Position numbers and translations under genes: made by a program. A DNA stretch of 64,000 nt from Dendrocalamus latiflorus. Taxonomy: Eukaryota > Streptophyta > Magnoliopsida > Poales > Poaceae. The notes beneath the pieces were generated by a model. It was not told the DNA's origin. It was given only the letters and a program-made list of their open reading frames with translations, and made no database searches. Shown here in pieces: positions 43,671-56,302 of this stretch (positions within the stretch are counted from its first letter, which is position 1; each line of letters opens with the position of its first letter). The stretch is from the NCBI GenBank assembly GCA_017311315.1, contig CM029672.1, positions 7,544,463 to 7,608,462 of the forward strand. The letters are read 5' to 3'.

Positions 43671-44443
43671 TTGTACCGATCCTCAACAAGCCACCCTTCC
43701 CGCCGTCTCCACCGCCAAAATGCTAGCCACCGCTGCCTCCACAAGCTGTCCCCGGCCACGGCCTCAGCCGCCGCCACCTCCAAACTGACCTTCAAGCCCC
43801 TCCACCTCCCTCCCCTTCCCACCACCGGCCCCCAGCCCCTCTCCCTCTCTGTGCGCCCATTGTACCAGCAGGAGCCGTTCTTGGTGGTGGGCTGCAACGA
43901 CCGCACAGTCGGGTCCCCGGCGCCGCCGGCCGTCACTGCGGACGGCGCCCGGCCCGTGGAGACAGTTGCCCCGCCAAGATCGGGGTCTACTTCGCCACAT
44001 GGTGGACGCTGAACGTGATCCTCAACATCTACAACAAGAAGGTGCTCAACGCGTTCCCCTACCCGTAGCTCACGTCGACGCTATCACTCGCCGCCAGCTC
44101 CGCCATCATGCTCGCGTCCTGGGCCACCAGGATCGCGGAGGCGCCCAAGACGGACCTCGATTTCTGGAAGGCCCTGTCTCTGGTGAGTAGCCCTTCACAA
44201 TGCGATGGTTACGAGTTTCACCGTGTTCCTGATGTGCTAATGCGTAGGTTGGAATTGTTTTGTGGCGGCCGAGCAGGTGGCGATCGCGCACATAATCAAG
44301 AGCGAGGAGCTGGCACTCAGCGTGCTCGTCTCCAGGTTCCTCCTCGACAAGCACTTCCCGGCACCCCGTGTACTTCTCCCTCCTCCTGATCATCGGTGGA
44401 TGCGCCATCGCCGTGGTCACAGAGCTCGATTTCAACATGACCG
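43671..44443 (+). pseudogene. Glucose-6-phosphate/phosphate translocator (GPT) pseudogene, two exon remnants
   Basis: Active GPT is a plastid inner-envelope antiporter importing glucose 6-phosphate for starch synthesis. Here a Ser/Pro-rich transit-peptide-like stretch (LSPATASAAATSKLTFKPL) is followed, after a frame change near 43970, by KIGVYFATWWTLNVILNIYN, the start of the triose-phosphate translocator domain, an in-frame TAG at about 44066, and LDFWKALSL before a GT donor (44188). A second remnant at about 44265-44443 reads VAIAHIIKSEELALSVLVSR, shifts frame near 44360 and ends FNMT at another GT donor. The segment that normally lies between 'LFPV' and 'HIIKS' is missing. Retained intron sites argue for a duplicated gene piece rather than a processed copy. 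Confidence 0.8.
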
Positions 44444-45452
44444 GTGAGCAATCTGCATATTTCCATTTTGCTAAATCTTGGAGATACCTCTAGCAGATAC
44501 ATGAGAAATATCATAAGTCACTTTGAAGTTAACTTTTGCGTCGAGGTGGAAGCAACCTTTTGCGTCTTTCCAGCTCTCTCCCATAAAGATTTTAAATTTG
44601 CAGATTTCTTCATTTTTCAAAGCTCAAAGATCCACAACATATAGATATACCAAAGATCATATTAACAACTAATCAATTGCATAACATCTTGCATTACAAA
44701 GAGCGCAATAACAACATCCCCCCATTTAATGTTTCAAGGATCCAGTGAGTTCAACCATACCTTCAGTTTTGACAAATTTGTTCTCATGGGTCTAAATTAC
44801 TAGCAATTTTCGCAGTAAATGCTGATTGAAGGAGATTTGCATAAAAGCAGTACAAAGTTTCATGACAATCTAGGCTAAAATAAGTAATCAACAGTTCAAC
44901 ACTAACATTTTTCTTTTCGAAACAAGATCAACACAAAATTCTTATGCCCTTTTTACCCACTCAGCAGTCAGCACAATGATATAGTTACCAAGAAAACTGA
45001 ATCAAGAAAACTGAAACCTGTACTAGAAATATACGATTGCATCAACTATCTATAAATTCCCATATCTAATATACGATAGCATCAACCAAAGGACTAGCAG
45101 AAAAACAATTTCCATGTATTCCATCGGCTTTTATACAAGCTGAAACAGACACACAGTCACACCGATTCAGTAACCAAACGTCCATTACAGGCATTACTCC
45201 ATTTCCAAGTATTGCATTGCCATATTGTCATACACTCAGTCACTCATACTCATAATCTCATATACACCAAGGTAACCATACCATCCACCAGTCTATAAAC
45301 CTTCTGACATGACCCTTCACTTGCGTTAATCCTACCATGCATTTTGACAATGCAGCATATCGTTCAAACTAACACAAAAGAAACTACCTGGTCAATTTAC
45401 AGTTCGTTTATTGTAACCAGTGAGAATTAACATTTGAATCCTTCAGAATAAA
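44444..45452. other. Non-coding DNA
   Basis: AT-rich; may be the decayed remainder of the GPT copy or introns/3' UTR of a minus-strand transcript beginning near 45.8 kb. No ORF supports a protein. Confidence 0.35.
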
Positions 45453-45472
45453 GACATCATTCATACGATTAC

Positions 45473-45800
45473 CTCAAAGATTCGAAGACTTTTAGATGGA
45501 CTTCCTCTTCTGAATGCTGAATCGCCGATACATGTTCCTTTCTCCTGTACGGCGATGAAATTGGCAATAGATTAGTTAATTATTATCAGCGAGAAAGAGC
45601 AAAGATCCCCAACAAAATGGAAAGCTCACCTATTCAGGTCGGGCGCCGCCGCGCCGAGTGGAGTCACGGAGGGTCGGAGGGAGATGAGCTGACGAGACGA
45701 CAGACAAGCTGACGAGGGAGTACTGCGCTGCGGCCGCTGCCGATGGCAGCTGGACTGAGCCTGAGGAGTGAGGATGAGGAAGGAGTGGGCAAGCGGCCTT
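45473..45800 (-). other. Possible 5' exons of an unidentified minus-strand transcript
   Basis: A GC-rich minus-strand segment ends at 45630 with a strong donor (AATAG|GTGAGC). A second segment, 45544-45473, is bounded by CGCCGTACAG before it and GTAATCG after it. The second exon is open in more than one frame (EKGTCIGDSAFRRGSPSKS or MYRRFSIQKRKSI). I cannot tell coding from 5' UTR and do not recognise the gene; the rest of it is not visible downstream. Confidence 0.25.
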
Positions 45801-46109
45801 CCGCCAGCCGCCCAGCGCGCCAGCCGCCGGCGCCCGGGCACCGGATCTGAGGGATCTAGGGTTGAGTCGGCTCGACGAAGACGGTTGTTGCGAATGCGAG
45901 ATGGGGAATTGGGGATTGCCGAAGACTGCGCATGGGCGCAGGCGTCCGAGTGCGGAGTCAGTGTCTCCGAACTAATCGTGTGGCCACGTGGGAGGAAATG
46001 GGCCTTTCGGGTGTGGCGCCGTGGCCGTGTGGGAGCGAGGCGCGCGACTGGGCCGCCTGGGAATCGGCCCGAGCTCATTTTCATTTCAGATTCCTTTTTT
46101 TAAACCTAA

Positions 46110-47605
46110 TTACTAATATATATACATATTATACCTAATGTATAGCAGATTTTTTTGCAAAAAAATTTGGGTATTCAGCTGAATACCCATGAATTACTGT
46201 AGATCCGCCCCTGCATAAGTGATTGTATCATCACTTTTGGTGCAATAGATATATAGATATAGATATTTTTTCGATAATTCTGAAGAACCTGAATTGTCCA
46301 CTAATTCTGAGGTCGATAACGTAGCATTTTTTACCCCAAAAAGTACTGTGTTTGAAGTTAGAATTGGACAATCTAACTGTGATGCCCCAACTCTAATCAG
46401 GCTCAGGTCTACCCGCATGTCAGACAAATTACTTACTCACACCAACCTTGCTTACACTTTCGTTCTTGCATCGTATAAAAGGATTAACTCAGGGGTTGAA
46501 TTACAATTAGCAACAAGGGTTATATGTTAGTTACGCCCAACCTCGATGGCTGCATGTGCTCAATTCATCTTGGCCAGATTATTGTACACACCCCTCAAAA
46601 GACCTGATGTCCTCATTGGCGAAATCACGAAAACGAGTGTCGACGAGGACATGACCACAAGAGGGGTCGGGTGAGCATTGACAACGAGGTGACGACCACC
46701 AACTTGATCGAACGAGCATCGACGAAGACCAGACCAAGAGGGGATCGGACGAGTCGTGTGAAGTCGCGGTCACGAAGTGGTTATCCGACAGTTGAAACAC
46801 GAGCGCAACACGAGCGCTCCGAAGTCACGTGTGAAGGTAGCCCTCTCTAGCGCCTTCCCTTGCGTAGCTTCTTGCGCGAGTCCTCACGGATAACGCCAAC
46901 TATTGTAGCTACTGACCAAACAGCATATGAGGGACTAGTGAGAGAGAGCTAGCCATAGGAGCAAGAGTGCTCATATGTAAAATGAGTGGCCTTGCCATGT
47001 CGCACCCTTCTTGGAGGTTTATATACATGATAAGGTAGGATGAAAAATTCCTATTCTATTCCTTGATAATTACAAAATGTGATGATACATTAGTACATTT
47101 ATGTATGCTATTGAGCTTATTACGTATTAAGTCAATTGCAAGGCACAGTCACAAAAGGTTAATCAACCCTGCAACAATTTTCATTCTTATTAAGACAATC
47201 AAAGAGGCGCCAAATGCTGCAGCAGTCTCTTTTCAACATCAATCCTACAGTTATCATGCATGATTTGAATGCTAGAGCACTTACACAGAAGTTATTATTG
47301 TTGAGGAACCGTCGCTGACGACCAGTCTAATCGATTCCTCTGCTTATGCAAAACAGATTAATCACAGAAGACAGAAATAGTAGATTGAAATACAAAGAGA
47401 GATAGAGAGAACTCGTGACCTTTCATTATTACTTTCTTTTTAATTCCGTATACAAAATAGTCAATAGTACTTCCAATTTATAGCCTGATGATGAGATACC
47501 CACCATGGACCGAAACTTCAAACACAGGCCTAGATTTCCTTACAATTATCTCACTCCTGCTGCAACGCGCAAGTAATACAACATGCTAGTCCGAATCATT
47601 CAAGC
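46110..47605. other. Non-coding DNA with a transposon-like end
   Basis: 46140-46215 has 'tgggtattcagctgaataccc', 'atgaattactgtagatccgc' and 'ccctgcataag', a phrase often present near the 3' end of plant transposons. 46540-46880 has repeated 'gacgagg/gatcg(g/a)acgag' words. No gene supported. Confidence 0.35.
46169..46188. repeat. Perfect 20-bp palindrome
   Basis: GGGTATTCAGCTGAATACCC is its own reverse complement. Confidence 0.95.
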
Positions 47606-47860
47606 GTTTAGGGATGCTCATTTATGCCTATGTTTTTGGCTTTGGACTCATTTACTATTGTTTAAGGCTTTTTTTACTGTAGATATGTAGCTGTTGTAAG
47701 TTTTTTTATGTAATTAAATTTTAAAAAAAAATTAAAATGAAAACAGATTCTTTCATCACAAACAATACAAAGAATACAGAGAAAAAAAAACAAAAAGCCA
47801 AAAAAAAAAGAAGAAATTAAGAAGCTAAAGGCTAAAAGCCAAAAGCATAAACCCACTTGA
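47606..47860 (-). mobile_element. MITE-like repeat, family A, copy 4 (inverted, most diverged)
   Basis: Inverted and degenerate: 'actgtagatatgtagctgtt', 'gtaattaaattttaaaaaaa', 'acaaaaagccaaaaaaaaaa', 'gctaaaggctaaaagccaaaagc'. Same order as the copy at 37.5 kb. Confidence 0.5.
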
Positions 47861-48189
47861 GCAGGGTTACATCCATCCATCGAAACAACTAACAACGTAA
47901 TCAAGCAGAGGAAATAGTCACTAATCAGCGGTACTGGGCATGAGATCAGCAGCAAAGGTTGACTGAAAATCTGAAATCAAACAAGCATCACATGGATTCC
48001 AAGAGGGTTCAAGCTACAAAACTTCATTTAGCCAAAAGTCAACCCTTCTCCAGTAAATGCCAGACATTGGAATTTCAATACATGACAAGGTCTGCTTTAA
48101 TTAAGCTCCTAAGAACATTGAAATTGAAAGACAAGTTTTAAGCACTGTAGACACCACCACAACTTCAGCATCCAGATATGTGAAGCAAT

Positions 48190-50128
<1,939 letters not shown>

Positions 50129-50145
50129 CTTGGCGGCCGAGGGGC

Positions 50146-50153
50146 TAGGGTTT
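50146..50153 (-). promoter_or_regulatory. Telo-box of the eL42 gene
   Basis: Plus TAGGGTTT, i.e. AAACCCTA on the gene's strand, 18 bases before the ATG, inside the leader. Telo-boxes with site II motifs mark ribosomal protein promoters in plants (established). Confidence 0.75.
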
Positions 50154-50284
50154 TCGGCGAGCTCCCAGTCTGGTCGAGAAGCTGCGGCAAGTGGCGGCGG
50201 GGAGGGAGAGGGGAGCGGTTTTATACTGCCGTGCTCGCGAGCTAGGGCTTGCGGGTTGCGACTTGCGAAACTGTGTGTTGCTTG

Positions 50285-50475
50285 ATGGGCCTGAGGGCCG
50301 AGTACTGGTAGCCTTCGGTCGTGTGAGGCCCGAAAAATATGGGCCTAGCAGGTCCAATCGAACTGCTCCGCCTCCACTCACCACTCTGCTGAAACATGGG
50401 CTGTAGGGCCAGAATGCAACGGCCCAAATGTGCTCCGAGTTCTGACAAGCCCTGTTACCTGAAATCTTTGGGCCA
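50285..50475 (-). promoter_or_regulatory. Site II-like (TGGGCC/GGCCCA) cluster of the eL42 promoter
   Basis: tgggcc at about 50286 and 50341, ggccca at about 50422 and tgggcc at about 50470, plus related 'gaggcccg' and 'agggcc'. These are TCP-factor type site II elements in both orientations, 150-350 bases upstream of the ATG. Confidence 0.65.
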
Positions 50476-50479
50476 CCAA

Positions 50480-51390
50480 CCAGAGCAATGCAATCGACAG
50501 GCAAGTAACGTTTGATGGAACATCAAACAAAGGTACTGGTATTAATGTTCCTTTTTAATTAATATTTTGAGTAAAATGCACAGAAGGTCATTCAACTTAT
50601 TTGAGTGTGCTATTTAGGTCATGTACTTTCAAAATATATATCTAGTTTTATTGATGTGATATAAGTGGGTTAGTAGTCCATTCTAATATCCACGCAGCCA
50701 AACTTCATACGCGTGCCATGCCACATAGAATTGAATGCAGCTGGCGGAACATTCGCATAAATCTGTTTGTTGAAAGCAAACAGTTTCTCTTTAACCTTAT
50801 GCAGAATTTAATTATTCCATGTTAGCATCACAGATTAATTTGTTTGGTTTTGAGACTCACCTCCTTCTCGTTGCCAGGGAAAACTTATCACCGAGAATTG
50901 CCGATTATCGGTATTATCGATGGGGGTATGAAAAAAATTAAACCAGACAAAAAAAATGGATTCATCTAATTATCATTAGATATAAAGAAAATTTGTAATT
51001 TTTTTCAACCTTTTCCTTTTTACATCTGAATTCAAATTTCAATTCAAAATTTTCATCCAAAAAAATTCGGAAAATCTGGTACCCGCCGGTTACCGATTCT
51101 ATCACTACTCTCTGATAAAATTTGTAAACCGCACGGCCAAGACGTTGTTTGACCCTTTGTTGGCCCCGGCCTTGGGCACAGGATTCCCAGGTGGGCTAGG
51201 ATGGGCTAGTGACCCACCTATATTATATCAGTAATCTAGATGTGTATTTTGAAAGTATAGTGATTCGGATGATACCAAAACAAACTGAATGACGCTTTAT
51301 ACATTTTACTCTAATATTTTTCTAAAGCTAATTTGCTTATAGCATAATAGCGTTGATACTCAAAATGAACTAGTCCAAGTACCACATTGT
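50480..51390. other. Intergenic, no supported gene
   Basis: AT-rich. Two short A/T-rich inverted motifs but no terminal repeats or ORFs worth naming. Confidence 0.35.
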
Positions 51391-51394
51391 CCAT

Positions 51395-52340
51395 CATCAG
51401 TTCGTCGATGATTTTGTGCCTTGCATGAGGTTGTAAAACTCATGTTCAAGGAGGATGGGGCAGCGGAGTCCATCACCATGTCGATGAGCTCGGAGGAGAT
51501 GGCGCCGTATAGCTAGGAATGAATGAGGGCAGTGAGTCGTTGCCACTAGGGCTGTAAACGAGCCGAGCTCGAGCGAGCTTGGCCTTCCAGGCTCGAGCTC
51601 GGTAGAAGCTCGAGCCGAGCTCGAGCCGAGCTCGAGTTGAGGTCCGAGCCTAGACCTGGGCTCGAGCTCGGCTCGGCCTAAGCTCGAGTAGGCTCGAGCT
51701 CGGCTCGTGGAAGCTCGGTAACAATTAAAATAATTTATTATGCATTATTTTTCAATAATAAAAAATTTTTAAGCTCGAGCTCGGCTCTAGTAAGCTCGAT
51801 AACAGTCAAAATAATTCAAATATACACTAATTTTTAACAATAAGAAAAGCTCGAGCTCGAGTTCGGCTCGAGTAAGCTCGGTAAGAATTAATATGTATTA
51901 CTATTTGAGCTCGAATCGGGGCTCGCGAACTATTCGAGCTCGGCTCGGTGAAGCTCGCGAGCTCGAGATCAAGCTCGAGTTCGGCTCGTTTAAAGCTCGA
52001 ACCGAGCTCGAACCGAGCCTAGAACGAGCCGAACTCGAGTAGCTCGCGAGCTTCGAGCTTTTTTTACAGCCCTAGTTGCCACTGGGGTCGGGTTTGGACG
52101 TGGACAACGATGCGATGTGGACCTCGAGAGCATATTTGCAGAGAGCGACTTCGAATAACCCACACTAGTGTGCGTAGTTGCCAGCAGTGATGTCGAGCGT
52201 GTTAGGAACGAGCGCCTTGACGTTCGGAACCATGATGGCATGTGCCCATAGTGCGGCCTTAGCGCCAGCCTCCCCCTTGGTGGCAGCCTCCTCCTTGGCG
52301 TCAGCCTCTGTGATGGCGACGGGTTTGACCGGGCCAGCCA
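51395..52340 (-). pseudogene. Ty1/copia gag fragment, interrupted by a hAT MITE
   Basis: From ATG at 52340 on the minus strand (MAGPVKPVAITEADAK) the reading passes VPNTLDITAGNYAH, a TAG at about 52169, then CGLFEVALCKYALEVHI. This is the LDxxxxNYxxW...LF...L.KY.L..H pattern of copia gag N-termini. On the other side of the MITE it resumes, in another frame, with SSELIDMVMDSAAPS. The fragment ends near 51.4 kb and no pol follows. Confidence 0.65.
51547..52074. mobile_element. hAT-type MITE, 528 bp, 8-bp target duplication GTTGCCAC
   Basis: Termini TAGGGCTGTAAA (51547-51558) and its exact inverse TTTACAGCCCTA (52063-52074). The 8-base duplication GTTGCCAC lies at 51539-51546 and 52075-52082, the target length of hAT transposases. 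Both subterminal regions are crowded with GAGCTCG/CGAGCTC words in both orientations, probable transposase-binding sites, around an AT-rich centre. No ORF. Confidence 0.9.
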
Positions 52341-52391
52341 TGAGGGAGAGGGAGATAGGGACGGGTGGTAGGATGGTCAGGAAAAAGCCAA

Positions 52392-52401
52392 TCTGATACC
52401 A
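52392..52401 (-). other. PBS of the copia gag fragment (tRNA-iMet)
   Basis: Plus TCTGATACCA between the gag ATG and the LTR edge at 52402. Confidence 0.8.
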
Positions 52402-52780
52402 TGAAGGTAAAAATATTCACGCACTTAAGATTGTATTACGAGCCAATAGCTTATATAGAGTGCAGGAGATAAGACGGTTTCTAAACAAATCGAATCTATG
52501 CTAAAAAATAATCCTAACAAACTAGGAAACAAACAAAAAGTTATCTTCTGTAGTGCGGTTATCCGGATCTCGATTGGCCGTGGTCGTTATGACTACTAGG
52601 TGGTTATGATCACCTGTGTTACAAGTACTCGATGGTACGACCACTCCACTTGGCCGTGGTCGTATGACCATGGTCGTTACGACCACTCGGTGTTTATGAC
52701 CACACGTGTACGTGGTCATAGGGGTCAGTCTAACACCCAGTCTAACCTGATCAACAGTGAAGAAGACCAACCGGACATTG
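52402..52780 (-). mobile_element. Partial copia LTR, cut by the Sirevirus insertion
   Basis: Starts TGAAGGTAAAAATATT beside the PBS, has a minus-strand TATA-like box (plus 'cttatatagag' near 52451), and from 52560 to 52730 a cluster of 'gtggtcgt.atgaccac' palindromes. The Sirevirus begins at 52781; the remaining U3 would lie beyond the window's right edge. Confidence 0.65.
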
Positions 52781-54497
52781 TGTAGGATCAAGGATACCGA
52801 CTAGAGGGGGGTGAATAGGAGGTTTTTAAATTTTTCTTGTTCACTTGATTAATTCTTCACAATTTAAGTGACAATGATGTAAAGCAATTAATCCTATGCA
52901 ATTCTAGTTATCAACTTAGCTCTAAACAATCAAATGATCACAATGAAGCAAATAAACAAGAGCTAAAGAGACAAGAGACACAACCGATATTTTTACCGTG
53001 GTGATCGGAAACTTGCCGGTTTCCCCTAGTCCACGTTGAGGTAAGCCCGGACGAATCGGACCGGCACCACGAATTGAGCCAAGCACCTCGATCACTAATG
53101 TAGCTCTTCCCCACTGCGGGTAGGCGAGCTCCAACCTTCACAATTTGCCGGGTCTTCTCACAATCTTCTTGAGAAGATCACCGAACCAACTTCCACCGGA
53201 TCATCCAAGTGCCGGCAAGCACTAAGAGTAATGGATCCCGGTGTTCGCTTGAATGCAAACCTAGTGCCAAATGGATTTGCAATTGAAATCTAACACTAAA
53301 TGCTCAACCACCTCACTTTGATGTGCAAAGAAAGAATTGAGGTGAAATGAATGCTCTAGGGCTTAAGAAATATGCAATGAGTCTCTAACTTATGCCCTTA
53401 TGCAGTGGTGGGGTATTTATAGCCTCCACCAACCAAACTAGCCGTTTGGCTCAATTTCGCGCAAAAATCAGGATGAGCGGTACTACCGCCCTTCTGGGGC
53501 CGGTACTACCGCTCCCAAATCTTTGCGTCAGAACGGCTCTGTCAGACATGAGCAGTGACCGTTGGATTTGGCGGCGCGGTACTACCGCCATTGATATTTG
53601 CGGTACTACCGCTCTCCGGTAGTTCCGCAAAGTCGGCGCGGTACTACCGCTCTGCCCAAACTCCGAAGGGTCCTTAGAAATACCGCTCTCTGGAAATTAC
53701 ATTCCGCTTGGGCTCCGGATCAACCGAACTCTGGAAGTACCGCTCTGAGAGCGGTACTACCGCTTCCTGCGGTAGTACCGACGTTGAAAAAGCCGGTACT
53801 TCCGGTCTGGTTAAAATCCGAGACCAACCGGAGATGCTCTCTGGAAAAAAACATACCGCTCGAACCTTCGGTTCTTCCGGACTCCGGAAGTACCGCTTGA
53901 GTATGCGGTACTACCGCTTGAGTATGCGGTACTACCGCTCTCAGCGGTAGTACCGACGTTGAAACGGCCGGTACTTCCGTTCCGCGAAGATTCAACCGAG
54001 TTCGAGGGGTGCTCTCTGGAAAAACGGTTCCGCTCCGGAAGCGGAGCTACCGCTCTGCGGTACTACCGCATTTGGGCGCGGTACTACCGCTCGCCGGTAG
54101 TACCGACGTTGAAATACGCGGTACTACCGCTCGTCCAGACAGAGCACAAACTTAACTTTAAATTGAATTTTCATGAATGCAAGATTCAAAAGATCATCCA
54201 AATGGCACTAGAAGTATGATTTCAACTTACTACCCAAGATCCCCCTTGATGGTACGATCATCTATCCTATAACCCGGTCTTCTACCATTCTCCAAGACCG
54301 GTAAAATGAAAATAGATCCTACGCTAAGTGTACCTTTGCCTTGGGTCACAACTTGGATCTTCACAAGCGTTCTTTGGCTTTGCATCTTATCACTCATATG
54401 TGGACTAACCCTTCACATGCTCATAAAACACGTTAGTCCCATATTCATATGATTTCATTAATTACCAAAATCATTTTTAGGGGCCTAGATGCTTTCA
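52781..54497 (-). repeat. 3' LTR of the Sirevirus-like element
   Basis: 1717 bases, TGTAGGATC...GCTTTCA. The minus-strand TATA box is at plus 53414-53421. All CGGTA(C/G)TACCG palindromes lie on the U3 side of it. Confidence 0.95.
53470..54135. promoter_or_regulatory. U3 palindrome array CGGTA(C/G)TACCG (3' LTR)
   Basis: I count about 14 exact 11-base palindromes CGGTACTACCG or CGGTAGTACCG plus many one-sided variants (CGGAAGTACCG, CGGTAGTTCCG, GGTACTTCCG). They lie 60-720 bases upstream of the TATA box in the element's sense. Sirevirus LTRs are known for conserved palindromic repeats near the promoter; regulatory action here is inferred. Confidence 0.85.
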
Positions 54498-54498
54498 A

Positions 54499-54516
54499 TC
54501 TCCCCCTTTTTGGTAA
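54499..54516 (-). other. Polypurine tract of the Sirevirus-like element
   Basis: Minus-strand ACCAAAAAGGGGGAGAT directly before the 3' LTR. Confidence 0.85.
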
Positions 54517-54979
54517 TTGATGACAATCCAAATTATAAGAGATAAAAAGGTTGAATATATCAAATTGTTTGACAACAAATTGTATATTCTATGTGGACTT
54601 TTAAATGAGAGAATAGTTCTTGTGCAATAAATTTTGTTTAGGTAAAAAAAACTATTTTCATTTTAAAGTCTAAGAGAGTAGAAAACTCCCCATAAACATG
54701 TGCATGGATAAAGATTACAGCGTTCTATATAAGATGCACAAGACAATGTTATGAAGTTAAAAATGAGAGAATAGACAATTAAGCAACAGATATAACATGA
54801 ACACTTATGATCATAAAGATTCATTACAACCACAAGTTCAAATGAAGAAATTTCATTACATCCAAGCATAAGTTCATTACAATCATAAAAGATAGTATAA
54901 GCCCATAGGTCCAAAAGCACTATTTCTACCCCGACCACTTTCCAATTTTCTCCCCCTTTGGCATCAAGTACCAAAAAAA

Positions 54980-56302
54980 TCAATCCTGAGTGCGACGACG
55001 AGTGCGGCGAGGAGGCGACGGAGGGCGCTCGAGAGCTGCAACTCGACTGTCAAGCGAAGATAGGTGGCTGACGATGGAGTCCAAACACTCATCCACCCTA
55101 TCCATCCTGGAAGTGAGAGTGGAAAAACCCTCAAGCATGGAGGAGTAAATCTGCTGAAGAGTGGGCTGTCCAGGCTCCTGTGACTGAGTGGCTGCTCCTG
55201 TTGTTGTTGCTGCTGCTGCTCCAGAGGATGAGCCTGCTCCCTGAGCTGACGACTGACGAACTCGAACACCAGTAGGAATGGGAGGCTCAGGTCTCGGCTT
55301 GTATCTCTTATGCACGCCACCCCGACCTCCACGAAATTGAAACTTGGTGTCTATCAGTGCCATGATGTAGGGCGCATAGTTAATGCGCTTGTTGCGATCA
55401 TTTTTGGAGGAGACTATCTCCCTCATGATCACGTCCATAACATCAAACTTCGCCCCCTTTGAGATGCAGTCAATGATGTTCCAAACATGGCCCCGAATGA
55501 CATCATAGTTACCACCCTTAGGAAGAATGGTATGGTTGATGATGCGGTTGATTAGACTGGGGATAGGAAGTAATCCAACGTTCTTACCAAGCATATATTT
55601 CTCGGCTGTGTTGTAGAAGGGGTACATGGTATGGATGTCAAAAGCAGGCTTGTCATGAACCTTCTCATAAGCGCTCAGCTCTGCTCTTATGGCCACCTCA
55701 AACTCATGCTTGGTGGCATCCAATCTCGTGCATACGGTCATCCATCTCATGTGCTGAAGATCAGGAGCAACATGCACAGTGGCATAGAACTGACAAATCA
55801 TTTCCTCATTATAGTCCCGCTTCAAAGCCACGAGCTTATCAATGCCTGCCTTCCGAAAGAGTCTGTATGTCCCGTCATACTTGTCAATGCCGTCTATATG
55901 ATCCCAGTCAATGTATTTGTGATCTGCAAACTGGCGATCTGGCCCATACAGCTCATCGAACACCTTTTCCTGGAACTTGGTGTGAAATTTAGGATTGATG
56001 GAGTTGGAGGGCATCAAGTACTGGTTGGTGTGTCGAAGGCGAGCGTACTCATCTGGCGAGATCTTCTTGAGATCAATCTCAAGATCCTCTCTGTCGGCTA
56101 TGTCCTCCTCAGAAGGTTCCATGGGTGAGCTCTCATGCAAGGACCTCTCAGGCTCAGTCTCAGAATCTGACTCGGACTTGAAAGGAGGGGCTTTGCCCTT
56201 GTCTTGGGCAGCCTTCTCCATAGCCTCAGGAGATGGAAGAGCGGGAGTATCAGAAGTATCCCCGGAATAGGTTCTTCTCCCGGCATTTCTTGTTCTAGGC
56301 AT
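54980..56302 (-). CDS. Envelope-like third ORF of the Sirevirus-like element, intact
   Basis: 440 uninterrupted codons from ATG at 56302. Residues 1-80 are charged and Ser/Glu-rich (SESDSETEPERSLHESS). A folded middle, about 85-310 (FQEKVFDELYGPDRQFADHK, HTMYPFYNTAEKYMLGKNVG), matches what databases call a putative plant transposon protein domain. Then come a basic/proline linker (GGVHKRYKPRPEPPIPTG), a Ala/Thr/Gln-rich stretch and a C-terminal coiled coil near 385-425 (LTSRMDRVDECLDSIVSHLS, LDSRVAALE), ending with Arg-rich residues. I see no signal peptide or clear transmembrane helix, so 'envelope' refers to gene position in Sireviruses rather than proven function. It is the only intact ORF of the element. 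Confidence 0.8.
   Translation of the reverse strand: MPRTRNAGRRTYSGDTSDTPALPSPEAMEKAAQDKGKAPPFKSESDSETEPERSLHESSPMEPSEEDIADREDLEIDLKKISPDEYARLRHTNQYLMPSNSINPKFHTKFQEKVFDELYGPDRQFADHKYIDWDHIDGIDKYDGTYRLFRKAGIDKLVALKRDYNEEMICQFYATVHVAPDLQHMRWMTVCTRLDATKHEFEVAIRAELSAYEKVHDKPAFDIHTMYPFYNTAEKYMLGKNVGLLPIPSLINRIINHTILPKGGNYDVIRGHVWNIIDCISKGAKFDVMDVIMREIVSSKNDRNKRINYAPYIMALIDTKFQFRGGRGGVHKRYKPRPEPPIPTGVRVRQSSAQGAGSSSGAAAATTTGAATQSQEPGQPTLQQIYSSMLEGFSTLTSRMDRVDECLDSIVSHLSSLDSRVAALERPPSPPRRTRRRTQD

Noticed and set aside
53392..54219. ORFs in the LTRs (YYRSPVVPQ-type)
   Set aside because: Generated by the CGGTACTACCG palindromes; present in both LTRs and non-coding in the lineage.
54663..55332. Minus- and plus-strand ORFs overlapping the env-like gene
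   Set aside because: Shadow frames of the intact 440-codon ORF.
54980..56302. Calling the third ORF a true viral envelope glycoprotein
   Set aside because: No signal peptide, transmembrane helix or fusion-peptide-like segment is visible; only the gene position supports the name.
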